DNA of 64,000 bases from assembly GCF_900258435.1 (NCBI RefSeq), contig NZ_LT992558.1:2557889-2621888 (forward strand), in the 5' to 3' direction. The translations under genes were made by a program, and so were the position numbers. A model generated the notes under the pieces. It worked only from the letters and a program-made list of their open reading frames with translations, was not told the origin of the DNA and did not search any database. Numbering within the stretch: the first letter of the stretch is position 1; the number at the start of each line of letters is the position of its first letter. This document shows positions 43,249-53,484 of this stretch, in pieces. The stretch is from Carnobacterium divergens. GTDB lineage: Bacteria; Bacillota; Bacilli; Lactobacillales; Carnobacteriaceae.

Positions 43249-43791
43249 TTATAAATAAGAGTTCGTTACCACAAGTAACAGCTGGCTTTCGCCATTAAAA
43301 TCATTTTTTATCTGATGTTCTTTCGTACCATGAAAATAAATGGATTCGCCTTTTTTCGCATAATAACGTTTCAAGCCTATTTCAATACAAATCGCGCCTT
43401 TCGTTACATAACCAAATGTTTCTGAAAGAGAGGGCGCAAATTCTTTAAACTCTCCTGATTCTTTAAACGTAAGCAACACAGGTTCCATTTCATTTTCATT
43501 TGATTCAGGAACGAGCCATTTCATTTGATAGCCTTTTTCTTCGTCCTCAAAATCCGTCATTTCCTCTGCTGAATAAACCACACGTTGCTCTTTTTGCCCT
43601 TCTTCAAAAAAGTCTTTAGGGCTGCACCCTAACACTTCTAAAATATCAAAAAAAGTCTCCATTGAGGGTGAGCTTAAATCCCGCTCTAATTGAGAAATAT
43701 ATCCTTTACTTAAATCCGTTCGTTCTCCCAGTTCTTCTTGCGTTAAATTTTTTTGAATTCGTAAATTTTTGATTCGCTTGCCAATTTCCAT
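43249..43791 (-). CDS. XRE-cupin regulator of the polyamine operon
   Basis: 180 residues. Helix-turn-helix at about 5-60 (IKNLRIQKNLTQEELGERTD, SKGYISQLERDLSSPS), then a cupin sensor domain at about 105-178 (ETFGYVTKGAICIEIG, KGESIYFHGTKEHQIKND). This PuuR-like layout is common in regulators that sit first in pot operons and probably sense polyamine or a related metabolite. Repeated palindromic sequences at 43842-43910 in front of it suggest self-control. Confidence 0.9.
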   Translation of the reverse strand: MEIGKRIKNLRIQKNLTQEELGERTDLSKGYISQLERDLSSPSMETFFDILEVLGCSPKDFFEEGQKEQRVVYSAEEMTDFEDEEKGYQMKWLVPESNENEMEPVLLTFKESGEFKEFAPSLSETFGYVTKGAICIEIGLKRYYAKKGESIYFHGTKEHQIKNDFNGESQLLLVVTNSYL

Positions 43792-43841
43792 TAAAATTCT
43801 CCTTTAGTTTCATTGGGTTTCTTGAATCTATTTTGATTGAA

Positions 43842-43910
43842 AGTTTACTTTTACTAAACTTCAAACGACAATTGTTTACTTTTACTAAGTATTAAGTTTA
43901 CTTAAACCTT
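43842..43910. promoter_or_regulatory. Repeated operators upstream of the pot operon
   Basis: GTTTACTTTTACTAA occurs twice, at 43843-43857 and 43874-43888, 31 bases apart. The first extends to a palindrome with arms AAGTTTA/TAAACTT and a 7-base centre. A third partial copy AGTTTACTTAAACCTT lies at 43895-43910. These are likely binding sites for the XRE-cupin regulator. Confidence 0.6.
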
Positions 43911-43941
43911 ATTTATTATAACGTTTTTTTTCAAAAAAACA

Positions 43942-43994
43942 AGAAAAGAACCCAAAAATAATTGAAAAAATCAATTATTTTTGGGTTCTTTTCT
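43942..43994 (-). terminator. Very strong terminator of the antiporter gene
   Basis: A 24-bp perfect stem (begins AGAAAAGAACCCAAAA) with a 5-base A loop. T-rich on the minus strand afterwards. Confidence 0.8.
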
Positions 43995-44021
43995 GAATCG
44001 TTTCATTTAATAAAATAACCG

Positions 44022-46139
44022 TTACTCTTCATTTCCAATATCCATGACTGAGCTTTCTGTATAGTTTACAAAACGACGCAATAAATTCGCTAATTCACGG
44101 CTAATTTCACCATTTTCAAACATTTTTTGGATGTCGGTTCTTTCCGAATTTAAAGCTTTTAAACGCAACTCTTGCAATTGTTTTTCATATTCTTCTGAAT
44201 AATCTTCACCAAAGCGTTTGATCCGTTCAATTTTATTACGGTATTCAACAATCAAATGGTACGCGATGGTTTTATCCACCTTCCCATCTTTTTTCAATTC
44301 TTTTTTCATGTACTCGGATAGTTTACGTATCGCACTTTTAGCTGCTTCTTTTTCTAAAGCAAGACGTTTACGATACTGCTCTTGATACGACGCGCCTTTT
44401 TTTAGTCTTAAAAGACCACGTAAACTTTTACGATAGGTTCGTTTCAATAAAATCCAACCGTGATTTAAACGTGAACCAATATCACTGTTTAACCCATTTT
44501 GACGTCTAGCAAGAACTTGTAAATATTGTTCAGCAGTTTCTTTATCCACTGACCCATTCTCTTTTAGTTCTTTCACTTTTTCAACTTCTGCTGCAATTGC
44601 AATTAACCGGATACTTACCTCGTCTTTTAAAAAGCGGGTAATCGTTTCTTGGCTGTTGTACTCCATTTGTAAGCGACGGATCATATGGTTGTACTCATGA
44701 ATTAAATCATAGGATGCCATTCGATTTTCTGGCCGACTTTCTTGTTCAATTGTACGAATCGCCACTTGCATAATATGAATTCTAGCTTGTGCTTCCTTCA
44801 AGTCATCGTCTGCGGAATTGTCAGATTCTTCTTCAGGATAGTCCGCTAGTTCATCTCCTGAAGTCACTAAACGGCGTTTCGATTTGGTTAAGAAAGGCAA
44901 TGCAACTGTTGCGGCAATCAAGGTTGCTACAATTACGCCAGATGCTAAAAATAGCATAATTGCTCTGCCAGGGAAAGCCTCACCAGAGTTTAATACGTAC
45001 GGGACAGATAAAATACCGGCCATTGTCACAGCACCACGAACTCCTGTCAATCCTGACATCAACGCGATTTTAAAACTTGGTTTCACTTCTTTTTTGTGTT
45101 TTCCAAATGAAAAATCAAACCACATGTAACTGTAGGTCCATAGAATTCTTAAAATCAAAATCACTAACCAGAGAACAATCACGTACTCTACTAATAAAAA
45201 GTTCCCCATCAATGGATTTTTCAAAGCTGAACGCATCGCAAATGGCAACTCGATTCCAAGGATTAAGAACACCAATCCATTTAACAAGTAGATAATCACG
45301 TCCCATGTCCGCTCCGTTACAATTCGAACTTCAGCCATTCGATTTTCTACTAACACTTGCTTGTTATTTGCCACAACACCTGCAGCTACTACTGCAATAA
45401 CGCCTGATGCGTGGAATAAATCTTCAACAATTAAGTAAATCATAAAGGGGGTTAAAATTTGAATCAAGGTATGCAAGACAACGTCCTTAATTCCTTGGCT
45501 GCTTAACCAATTTTTCAATGCATACAGCAAAAGCTCTAGAACAATCCCAAGAATCATTCCCACAATTGCCATATAGAAAAAATCAAGCGTAGCTGCTTTT
45601 AAAGAAAACGCACCTGTCACAGTTGCTGCAATTGCATATTTAAAGGCAATCAAGCCACTGGCATCATTAACTAAACTCTCTCCACGAACAAGTCGTAAAA
45701 TTCCAGTTGGAAGTTTTACTTGTTCTGCAATCCCGTTTACCGCTACTGGATCAGTTGGCGATAAAATAGCAGCTAAGGCAAACGCTGCTGCCAACGGAAT
45801 TTTATTATCAGTCATGGCAGTAATAATATACCCACCAACAATTGTCGTTAGAAAAACTAAAAGAATTGAATTCCCGAAAATTGGGATTCTTAATTTCCAT
45901 AAATCCCGTTTAGGATAGTGCCTTCCGTCATTATATAGAAGTGGGGCAACAAACAAGAGCATAAACCAACTTGTCTCCAGTTCTATTTGAATTCCAAAAA
46001 ATAATGCGGCCATCAAGCCTAATGCAACTTGAATTAGGGCTGTTGGAATTGAAACAATGTAGTGGCTGATGATATTAGACACCACAACTAGGACAAATAA
46101 AATAATGGCTCCTTCTAAAATTGGCAAAGGTCTATTCAC
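44022..46139 (-). CDS. Na+/H+ antiporter, CPA1 family
   Basis: 705 residues. The first ~420 form the membrane transporter with about 12 helices; ALAAILSPTDPVAVNGI (about 121-137) and LVNDASGLIAFKYA (about 156-169) hold the conserved Asp pairs of the ion site. The remaining ~280 residues are a cytosolic, charged helical domain (HIMQVAIRTIEQE ..., coiled-coil-like) longer than in many NhaP proteins and probably regulatory. Exchanges Na+ or K+ for H+ for pH and salt tolerance. Monocistronic. Confidence 0.92.
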   Translation of the reverse strand: MNRPLPILEGAIILFVLVVVSNIISHYIVSIPTALIQVALGLMAALFFGIQIELETSWFMLLFVAPLLYNDGRHYPKRDLWKLRIPIFGNSILLVFLTTIVGGYIITAMTDNKIPLAAAFALAAILSPTDPVAVNGIAEQVKLPTGILRLVRGESLVNDASGLIAFKYAIAATVTGAFSLKAATLDFFYMAIVGMILGIVLELLLYALKNWLSSQGIKDVVLHTLIQILTPFMIYLIVEDLFHASGVIAVVAAGVVANNKQVLVENRMAEVRIVTERTWDVIIYLLNGLVFLILGIELPFAMRSALKNPLMGNFLLVEYVIVLWLVILILRILWTYSYMWFDFSFGKHKKEVKPSFKIALMSGLTGVRGAVTMAGILSVPYVLNSGEAFPGRAIMLFLASGVIVATLIAATVALPFLTKSKRRLVTSGDELADYPEEESDNSADDDLKEAQARIHIMQVAIRTIEQESRPENRMASYDLIHEYNHMIRRLQMEYNSQETITRFLKDEVSIRLIAIAAEVEKVKELKENGSVDKETAEQYLQVLARRQNGLNSDIGSRLNHGWILLKRTYRKSLRGLLRLKKGASYQEQYRKRLALEKEAAKSAIRKLSEYMKKELKKDGKVDKTIAYHLIVEYRNKIERIKRFGEDYSEEYEKQLQELRLKALNSERTDIQKMFENGEISRELANLLRRFVNYTESSVMDIGNEE

Positions 46140-46348
46140 TTCCTTATAAGTTTTTTATTTTAATCACTAGTGTAAATTATAGCATAAAAATACAGGATTG
46201 TTTTTATAAAGTTCGAAAAAAATTGAATTTTAACTACTACTTTCCCTTCACACCAAGCTATTTTATTCTTTCTTTTTTTTTCGTTATAAATGGAACTTCA
46301 TTTTTTAATAGTATCTTTATGAAAATTCTTTTGATCAGCACCCATTAA

Positions 46349-46388
46349 AAAGAAAAAAATCGTGAAGACAAGCTTCACAATTTTTTTA
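46349..46388 (-). terminator. Terminator of the ECF operon
   Basis: Stem AAAAAATCGTGAAG.../CTTCACAATTTTTT with one mismatch and T-rich flanks. Ends the ecfT transcript. Confidence 0.7.
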
Positions 46389-47219
46389 TTGAAACGGATT
46401 ATAAAATCGACTGCCATTTATATAAAACAGGCTAAAACTTATCATTAAAATCGCAATTGCAACAATTACTGCAACATAATCCATCTTTTGATAAGGTCTT
46501 TCCGCATACCAGGTTCGTTTTTTATTTTTACCAAAACGCCTTAATTCCATCGCTGTACTAATAACCTCAATCCGATCAAGACTTGAAAAAATCAATGGCA
46601 AAATAATCCGTGCAATGCCTTTGATTCGAGAGAGCAAACGCCCTTTTTTAGACATTTCAAACCCTCTTGCTTGTTGCGCTTGAGAAATACTATAAAAATC
46701 TTCTTGGATATCTGGAATATAACGCATCGCTAACGCCACAGCATAGCTGATTTTATAACTAATTCCAATTCGATTCAAGCTTGAAGCAAATTCACTTGGA
46801 TTTGTAGTTAATAAAAAAATCAACGCTAACGGAATCGTACAGAAATATTTCAAAATCAAGTTAAATTCGTAAAATAATTGCTCACTCGTAATCGTATATC
46901 GCCCAATACCTTCAATCAGAACTGTTCTAGATCCGTATAAATCGACTCCATATTCCGGTGAAAATAGGTAGACTGCCACGATATTCAACAGTGAAAAAAA
47001 GAAAATAAACTTTAAAACAAACGAAATTTGACGCCATTTAATATGAGATACCTTAAATAAAGCCAACGAAAACAAACTCATAAAAATCAAAAAACGCGTA
47101 TCAAAGGTCGTCATACAGGCAACTGAAAATAAAATTAAACAAATTAATTTAGACGCACCATTTAAACGATGAATAGGCGTATTGTCTGGAATATACCCTA
47201 AAATTTGTTGGTCGCTCAT
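46386..47219 (-). CDS. ECF transporter T component
   Basis: 277 residues with about five membrane helices and the family coupling motif [20 protein letters not shown] (about 200-219), which contacts the ATPases. It joins the energising unit with the fused ATPase and the S component. The start overlaps the ATPase gene by 4 bases. No substrate specificity of its own. Confidence 0.92.
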   Translation of the reverse strand: MSDQQILGYIPDNTPIHRLNGASKLICLILFSVACMTTFDTRFLIFMSLFSLALFKVSHIKWRQISFVLKFIFFFSLLNIVAVYLFSPEYGVDLYGSRTVLIEGIGRYTITSEQLFYEFNLILKYFCTIPLALIFLLTTNPSEFASSLNRIGISYKISYAVALAMRYIPDIQEDFYSISQAQQARGFEMSKKGRLLSRIKGIARIILPLIFSSLDRIEVISTAMELRRFGKNKKRTWYAERPYQKMDYVAVIVAIAILMISFSLFYINGSRFYNPFQ

Positions 47220-48925
47220 TTTAGACGCACCTCACGATCATATGCTATAAATTTCTTCGTAAAACTAAAGGGATCCGCCATTCCAAGCACTTTAGCAAAA
47301 GTAAATAAGGTGGTTTCTTTTAACGATGCTTTTTCAATTAGTTCTTGATTTGTCAAAACATTGACGGACTCCGTATCGGCTAAAATTTCTCCATCTGCTA
47401 CAACCAGCGCACGATTGGTATACTCTAACATTAAATGCATATCATGAGTAATCATCACAACACTCACACCTAGCTGATTAAGTTTTTCCAAAAATGTCAT
47501 CATCTCTGTGTAATGTTTAAAGTCTTGCCCAGCCGTTGGTTCATCTAAAATAATCATTTCTGGATTTAGCACTAAAATCGCTGCAATCGTCACACGTTTT
47601 TTCTGGCCAAAACTCAATGCTGAAATAGGCCAATTCCGATAAGAATATAAGCCACAAACTTTTAAGACTTTTTCAACGCGTTCCTTAATTTCTTCTTCTG
47701 AAACGCCTCGCAATACTAAACCTAACGCTACTTCGTCAAAAATCATCGTCTTAGAAATCATTTGATTTGGATTCTGCATCACGTACCCAATATGATCTGC
47801 CCGCTCCTTAATAGACAATGTTGAAAAATCAGTTCCTTCCCAACGCATATCCGTAAAGCTTGGTTTAATAAAACCACAAATAGCCTTTGATAGCGTTGAT
47901 TTACCCGCACCATTTTTCCCAACAATACTTAACATCTCTCCCTTATTAAACGTCACTGAAACGTCATCTAACACAAAGGGTTTGTCTTTACGATAACGAT
48001 ACGAAAGGTCTTCTAACGTCAATAACGGCGTTTCATGCTTTGGAATACGAATTTCAGGGATTGCGTTCAACCACTGTTCCATTTCCTCTTTCAAATACGG
48101 ACTGTGTAATTTTTTTAAATTCGCTAAATCTGGCAATGCTTCTAAATCGACTCCCGCATATTTCATAGCGGTAATGTATAAAGGTTCACGAATTCCCGTT
48201 TCCGCTAAAATATCTGTGCGCAACAATTCATCCGGCCCACAATCTGAAATAATTCGTCCTTCTGAAAAAACCAAAATACGGTCAACATCACAATACAACA
48301 CATCTTCTAAACGATGCTCGATAATTAAAACAGTTGTCTTCGATTCTTGGTGAATTTGATCGATTAATTCAATTGCTTGCTTTCCCGCAGCTGGATCTAA
48401 ATTAGCTAGTGGCTCATCAAATAATAAAATTGGCACTTCGTCTACTAATACTCCTGCCATCGACACTCGCTGTTTTTGACCTCCTGATAAAGCTTGTGGT
48501 CGGTTGTCTAAATGGGATGAAATATCCACTACTTTTGACCATTTTTGAACAGCTTGCTTCATTGAACGTTGTGAGACTGCATCATTTTCCAAAGAAAAGG
48601 CAATATCTTCAGCCACCGTCAGCCCAATAAATTGACCATCTGGATCTTGCAAAACCGTTCCTACATCAAATGACAAATCTACAACGCTGCTTTCTTTTAA
48701 CTTCTTTCCATTTACCATTACGGAACCGGTTATCGTTCCTTCATATATATTTGGAATCAGACCATTCATACATTGAGCAAAAGTTGATTTCCCAGACCCA
48801 CTTGGCCCAACAATTAAGACTTTTTCCCCTTCGTAGATGGTTAAATCAAGATCATATAAAGTGGGCTCTGATTGACTATGGTATTGGAACGTAAAGTTTT
48901 CAAATGTAATTATTGGTTTCTTCAT
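47216..48925 (-). CDS. ECF transporter fused duplicate ATPase (A-A')
   Basis: 569 residues with two full ATP-binding cassettes in one chain. First: Walker [10 protein letters not shown] (about 36-44), [19 protein letters not shown]. Second: [28 protein letters not shown]. This fused layout matches YkoD-type energising ATPases of ECF importers. It is separated from the upstream S-component gene by a terminator-like hairpin at 48979-49007, so it may be expressed at a lower level. Confidence 0.93.
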   Translation of the reverse strand: MKKPIITFENFTFQYHSQSEPTLYDLDLTIYEGEKVLIVGPSGSGKSTFAQCMNGLIPNIYEGTITGSVMVNGKKLKESSVVDLSFDVGTVLQDPDGQFIGLTVAEDIAFSLENDAVSQRSMKQAVQKWSKVVDISSHLDNRPQALSGGQKQRVSMAGVLVDEVPILLFDEPLANLDPAAGKQAIELIDQIHQESKTTVLIIEHRLEDVLYCDVDRILVFSEGRIISDCGPDELLRTDILAETGIREPLYITAMKYAGVDLEALPDLANLKKLHSPYLKEEMEQWLNAIPEIRIPKHETPLLTLEDLSYRYRKDKPFVLDDVSVTFNKGEMLSIVGKNGAGKSTLSKAICGFIKPSFTDMRWEGTDFSTLSIKERADHIGYVMQNPNQMISKTMIFDEVALGLVLRGVSEEEIKERVEKVLKVCGLYSYRNWPISALSFGQKKRVTIAAILVLNPEMIILDEPTAGQDFKHYTEMMTFLEKLNQLGVSVVMITHDMHLMLEYTNRALVVADGEILADTESVNVLTNQELIEKASLKETTLFTFAKVLGMADPFSFTKKFIAYDREVRLK

Positions 48926-48978
48926 TTTAATTCTCCACTTCCATTATTGATAAATTTAAGTACCTATTAATGTTAAAA

Positions 48979-49007
48979 AAGCTGAGGGCTTGTTTTCCAC
49001 TCAGCTT
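48979..49007 (-). terminator. Intercistronic terminator/attenuator in the ECF operon
   Basis: Stem AAGCTGAG/CTCAGCTT with a 13-base loop, followed on the minus strand by TTTTTTAAC. It lies between the S-component and ATPase genes. Confidence 0.65.
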
Positions 49008-49031
49008 CACAATTAGATTTTACCACTAATA

Positions 49032-49583
49032 CTAGTCTTTTTTCAAACTCCCTTTTTTCGTACGAGTAGCAGCATACACAACCATCATTAGCGTGCCTAA
49101 GATTCCTACTGAAATAATATTCAAAATACTCGCTAAAACGCCTTGTGCAAAGACTTTATTCGCCGGTTCACTGTATATTAAAATATCTAAAACAGGTGCA
49201 ATTCCTGCCCAAACAACAATATTTCCAATTACTTGATACACATTAAAGCGGAAAATTTCTTTCTTTCCAAATTCACCTGCTGCCAGTTTAATTTTACTGC
49301 CTGCAAGACCATAAATCACGCCAATAATTCCTGAACACACAATCCAACTCCACCAAGCTCCACCATACGTTGTGAAATCCTTAAGTGTATGACCAATCAA
49401 ACCAATCAAACCACCTGCAATCGGACCAAATAAAACTGCCATCAACGCTAAAAACGGATAGGCTGTTTCTAAGTTTGTATTTGGAATACCTGTTGGAATC
49501 ACTGCAAAACGACCTAAAATAACAAATAATGCCGAACCGATTCCAATTGCTACAATGGTTTTTACTGATAATTCTTTTTTCAT
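49032..49583 (-). CDS. ECF transporter S component (UPF0397-like)
   Basis: 183 residues with five to six membrane helices. [33 protein letters not shown] is the UPF0397-type pattern (residues about 26-58). The membrane protein binds the substrate and docks on the T component. The neighbouring SAM-hydrolase gene hints at a nucleoside, methionine or related ligand rather than a classic vitamin; this is inference. ATG 49583 follows TTGGAGGAAAAG. Confidence 0.85.
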   Translation of the reverse strand: MKKELSVKTIVAIGIGSALFVILGRFAVIPTGIPNTNLETAYPFLALMAVLFGPIAGGLIGLIGHTLKDFTTYGGAWWSWIVCSGIIGVIYGLAGSKIKLAAGEFGKKEIFRFNVYQVIGNIVVWAGIAPVLDILIYSEPANKVFAQGVLASILNIISVGILGTLMMVVYAATRTKKGSLKKD

Positions 49584-49604
49584 TTCTTTTCCTCCAATTT
49601 CCTT

Positions 49605-50462
49605 TTAGTCAAAAATTACTTTTGGTGCCTTACGCAATTGAATCGTCCAAGAAGACCCGGTTCCAATGTGATACAAACGTGAAAATGAATCTTGATTAAC
49701 CGCTACACCCATATTGACTAATGAATTAACATAAACAAGCGGTTCCCCAATATGAACATCTGCAAATGATTTAGCAAACATCATAATATTTTGATACACT
49801 TGATTGCCTTCATGAAAAATAGACACTTGAATTGAATCGCCATGGACAATTCCAGCTTCTTTAAATAACGCTAATGGAATATTCGTCCATAAAGAACCAA
49901 ATCGGATATCCAATACATCGATGCTCCCTGTTAAAATCCCTTTTGCTTCATTTGCATCTACTAATTCTAACTGTTGCAACGTTTCTGGCTCCACTACTTC
50001 GCCTAAATCTTCAAAATTGATTTCACCACTCGCCAATCGCGCACCGTTATAGGCATAAATATCCCGACCGTGGAACGTATGACTTTCCTCAGAATGAGGC
50101 AAACGGCTGGTTAATTCATCAATTCGACGTACTTCTGCTAACCCTTGATAGTGCTTAATATGTGTTAATGAACCATTATCTGGCGTGATGATATAGTGAC
50201 CTGATTCCGTTTTACACACAATACTTCTACGATCACTGCCAACTCCAGGATCTACAACTGAAACAAAAACGGTTCCCTTTGGCCAATATTGTACGGTTTG
50301 ATACAATCGATAAGAAGCCACCCAAATATCATAAGGTGGAATATCATGGGTTAAATTCTCCACAACCACTTCATCACTTACCATATGCGCTACGCCATAC
50401 ATCGCACTAACGGCTCCATCGCCTAAACCAAAATCTGTTTGCAATACTAAATATTTCCCCAC
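49605..50462 (-). CDS. DUF62 SAM hydrolase (SAM hydroxide adenosyltransferase)
   Basis: 285 residues of the fluorinase-like family: LQTDFGLGDGAVSAMYG (about 7-23), SVVDPGVGSDRRS, TPDNGSLT and FHGRDIYAYNGARLASG. Members split S-adenosylmethionine with water into adenosine and methionine. GTG 50462 follows GGGGGACG. It lies 21 bases before the ECF S component and is surely co-transcribed, linking SAM turnover to uptake of a nucleoside or methionine-related compound. Confidence 0.92.
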   Translation of the reverse strand: MGKYLVLQTDFGLGDGAVSAMYGVAHMVSDEVVVENLTHDIPPYDIWVASYRLYQTVQYWPKGTVFVSVVDPGVGSDRRSIVCKTESGHYIITPDNGSLTHIKHYQGLAEVRRIDELTSRLPHSEESHTFHGRDIYAYNGARLASGEINFEDLGEVVEPETLQQLELVDANEAKGILTGSIDVLDIRFGSLWTNIPLALFKEAGIVHGDSIQVSIFHEGNQVYQNIMMFAKSFADVHIGEPLVYVNSLVNMGVAVNQDSFSRLYHIGTGSSWTIQLRKAPKVIFD

Positions 50463-50659
50463 TGTTGTCGTCCCCCATTTATACTTAATAACTCGTTTAA
50501 GTGTTTATGATTATTAGATTATTTTCATTTCTTTCTAATCTATTTCATTTTAAAGTTGTCGCTTTAAATAGTCAACTAATAGTCATTCAACTCTTCATTT
50601 TAATGGACTCAAAAAAAAGAAGGCCCCATCATCCAATAGTAGCACTTCTAATTCGGACA

Positions 50660-51568
50660 TTATACAATTGGATCTTCCCCGATAATTCGAACTTCGGTTT
50701 CCAATACAACACCAGTATTTTTTAAAATAACTTCTTGGATATGAGCAATCAATTCAATATAATCCGTAGCCGTTGCTTGATTAATATTCACAATAAAGCC
50801 TGCATGTTTTTCAGAAATTTGAGCGCCCCCCCAAATCTTCCCTTGTAACCCTGCTTCTTGAATCAATTTTCCAGTAAAATAGCCTGTTGGTCGTTTAAAA
50901 ACACTCCCGCAAGATGGGTATTCTAACGGTTGTTTCGATTCACGTAAAAACGTCAATTCTTCCATTCGTTTTTGAATCATTTCATGATCGCCTTTTTTCA
51001 AATCAAAAACGGCTTCTAAAATAATACTGCCATTTGTTTGTAGCACGCTGTGGCGATAGCTAAACTCTAATTCTTGATTCGATAATCGCTTTACTTCACC
51101 TTCAGAGGTTAAAACAAGCGTGCTTTCTAGCACTTCACTCACTTCACCTTCATAAGCTCCTGCATTCATAAATACCGCTCCACCAATACTACCTGGAATG
51201 CCACATGCAAATTCCAAACCCGTTAAACTTGCTTTTAAACCAGCATAGGAGGTATCGATTAACTTCGCACCACTTTGAGCAATGACTCGATTGCCCTCCA
51301 CAACAATAGCTTTCATATCCGTCAAAATCATCACGACTCCACGAATCCCACCGTCTTTTACAATCAAATTGCTAGCATTGCCAAGTACGGTTAAAGGCAA
51401 ATCAAATTCCTTGATCCACGTCACAAGCTCTACGACTTCTTTTTCAGTCTTTGGGAAAATAAGTAAATCAGCTGGTCCGCCGGTTTCAGTATACGTGTAG
51501 TTGGCTAAAGGTTCATTTTCTTTCATCGTCACATTGGGAAATTGTTTTTTTAATTGTTTAATAGACAT
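50660..51568 (-). CDS. murB: UDP-N-acetylenolpyruvoylglucosamine reductase
   Basis: 302 residues. FAD-linked reductase that makes UDP-MurNAc for peptidoglycan. YTETGGPADLLIFP near 26-39, FACGIPGSIGGAVFMNAGAY near 119-138 and PSCGSVFKRP near 217-226 match; the catalytic Ser lies in the last motif. ATG 51568 has AGAGAGGTAAATC upstream. It lies before the DUF62 gene with about 200 bases between and probably its own transcript. Confidence 0.96.
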   Translation of the reverse strand: MSIKQLKKQFPNVTMKENEPLANYTYTETGGPADLLIFPKTEKEVVELVTWIKEFDLPLTVLGNASNLIVKDGGIRGVVMILTDMKAIVVEGNRVIAQSGAKLIDTSYAGLKASLTGLEFACGIPGSIGGAVFMNAGAYEGEVSEVLESTLVLTSEGEVKRLSNQELEFSYRHSVLQTNGSIILEAVFDLKKGDHEMIQKRMEELTFLRESKQPLEYPSCGSVFKRPTGYFTGKLIQEAGLQGKIWGGAQISEKHAGFIVNINQATATDYIELIAHIQEVILKNTGVVLETEVRIIGEDPIV

Positions 51569-51757
51569 GATTTACCTCTCCACTCTTAGTTTCATCTATA
51601 TAATAGTACCATTTTGCTTCTAATTTGAAAAGAATCTCTCCCATTTCTTTGTAATTCTTTAAAAAAGGAACCTTTTAGTCTAAATTAAAATATCTTATGT
51701 TTTTCTTTAAATTTATTTGTTACACTATAGAGCAAAATAGATAAGAAGGTGAAGAGA

Positions 51758-52327
51758 ATGAAATGGATAAAAAAAATCTTTCTTTTTGGAATCTCTCTAT
51801 TATTAGTAGGTTTAATAATAATCGGAAGTTTAATTTTTTTAGGAACAAGAGAAACACCCGAGAAAAATGCAGATACTATGCTTATTTTAGGTGCACAAGT
51901 TCGAAAAAATCCAGCAGTACCAAGTAAAGTGTTACAAGAAAGATTAGATGCTAGTCTTCCCTATTTAAAAGAAAACCCCACTACTAAAGTTATTGTCAGT
52001 GGTGGACAAGGACCTGATGAATCAGATACCGAAGCAAACGTGATGAAGCAGTATTTAATTGCTCATGGCATTGACGAAAAACGGATTCAAAAAGAAGACC
52101 GCTCAACACGCACAGAAGAAAATATCGCTAATTCAAAAAAATGGCTCCATTCAAATCATGTTGTAATCGTAACAAGCGATTTCCACATGTACCGCGCGTT
52201 GATGTTGGCTAAGCGTGCAGATATCCAAGCCAGTGGGCTTCCTGCAAAATCAACGAGCTCTGCTACCTTTAAAAGCTATTGTCGTGAATTTTTAGCATTG
52301 CCTTATGGGATTTTGAAGGATTGGTAA
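51758..52327 (+). CDS. YdcF/SanA-like DUF218 membrane-anchored protein
   Basis: 189 residues. An N-terminal membrane helix at about 3-30, then the DUF218 domain outside: MLILGAQVRKNPAVPSKVLQERLD (about 42-65), VSGGQGPDESDTEA and EDRSTRTEENIANSK, VTSDFHMYRA. The family includes ElyC and SanA, linked to envelope integrity. The start chosen is ATG 51758 with AAGAAGGTGAAG just upstream; GTG 51749 lies within the ribosome site. Confidence 0.88.
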   Translation: MKWIKKIFLFGISLLLVGLIIIGSLIFLGTRETPEKNADTMLILGAQVRKNPAVPSKVLQERLDASLPYLKENPTTKVIVSGGQGPDESDTEANVMKQYLIAHGIDEKRIQKEDRSTRTEENIANSKKWLHSNHVVIVTSDFHMYRALMLAKRADIQASGLPAKSTSSATFKSYCREFLALPYGILKDW

Positions 52328-52374
52328 AAACCTCTATGATTTCTTTTTAGAGCGAAATCATAAAGGCTTTTACA
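52327..52374. terminator. Terminator between the DUF218 and oxidoreductase genes
   Basis: Imperfect stem CCTCTATGATTT/AAATCATAAAGG, T-rich on both sides. Confidence 0.65.
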
Positions 52375-52377
52375 GGT

Positions 52378-53295
52378 TTATAACGTATGTCTAATTTCTC
52401 CAGTCACAATTTTTTGACACAGTTGATGACTAGTTAACGCTGAATCCATTGACACAGCTGCTTCACCCGTTTCAACTCCTTCAATAAATTTACGAATAAT
52501 TGGAGCAAATCCTCTTTTTTCCAAAGTTGTTTCCCAATCGCCAAATTCAATTATCGTTTTTTCACCATTCTGATTGCCTTCATATTCCGTTAAATTAACC
52601 ACTCGATGGGTTCCACCAACAGTTGACATCACTTCAGCTGTTTCTGTATTCGCTCCCGACATGTAGTTCATAGAGGCGATGCAAATTGAATTTTCAGTAA
52701 TGATTTCCATTACACAATTTTTTAGATACTCTCCTTCTGTTTTCAAATAATACGATGTTTTTAAAATCGGTTCATCTAATAAATAAACAGCTGTATCTAA
52801 CACATGGATAAACATATCATAAATTCCTCGTTGTACTTTTGTTTGACTGTTCGTTTTGTTCTTTTGAATAAAGAGCATATTCTTATCTGGTACGGCTTTT
52901 AGTTTTTGAATCATTGGCGCAAAGCGACGATTAAAACCTGTTACTAATTGCACTTTTTTTTCAGAAGCTAATTCCATTAATTCTTTTACTTCTTCAAGGT
53001 TCTCACTAATCGGTTTATCCACATACACATGAATCTTATTTTCTAGTAATTGTTTGATTATTTGACCGTGGGTTTCGGTCGCCGTATGAACAAATGCCAT
53101 TGTAATACCACTTTCAATCAGCTGTTCAATGGTTGAATAAAGCTTCTCCACACGGTACTGTTTGCCAATTTGTGCTAATTTTTCTTGATTTCGTGTATAA
53201 AAATGCCAATCGACTTCGTCACTCATCGTCATCATTACTGGTAAATAAGCCTTCTGAGCAATTCCGCCTAATCCGATTACACCTATTTTTTTCAT
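52378..53295 (-). CDS. Gfo/Idh/MocA-family oxidoreductase
   Basis: 305 residues. Rossmann start GVIGLGGIAQKAYLP (about 4-18), the EKP-like motif reads VDKPISE (about 92-98), and a C-terminal alpha/beta substrate domain follows (CIASMNYMSG). NAD(P)-dependent, probably on a sugar or inositol-like substrate. ATG 53295 follows GGATGAAAAATG. It stands alone, convergent with the DUF218 gene. Confidence 0.9.
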   Translation of the reverse strand: MKKIGVIGLGGIAQKAYLPVMMTMSDEVDWHFYTRNQEKLAQIGKQYRVEKLYSTIEQLIESGITMAFVHTATETHGQIIKQLLENKIHVYVDKPISENLEEVKELMELASEKKVQLVTGFNRRFAPMIQKLKAVPDKNMLFIQKNKTNSQTKVQRGIYDMFIHVLDTAVYLLDEPILKTSYYLKTEGEYLKNCVMEIITENSICIASMNYMSGANTETAEVMSTVGGTHRVVNLTEYEGNQNGEKTIIEFGDWETTLEKRGFAPIIRKFIEGVETGEAAVSMDSALTSHQLCQKIVTGEIRHTL

Positions 53296-53484
53296 TTTTC
53301 ATCCTCATTTCTAACTTTACTACCGTTCTCTTTATTCTACCAAATTATTTAATGAAACAATAATAGAATTGATCCATTTGATCTTAATTTTTATTTAGTG
53401 AGGTTCAACTATTATTTTGCATTCTATTGTTTCTTTAAGTACAATAAACTTATTACTATATAAAAGAATAAAAGAGGTGCCAAA

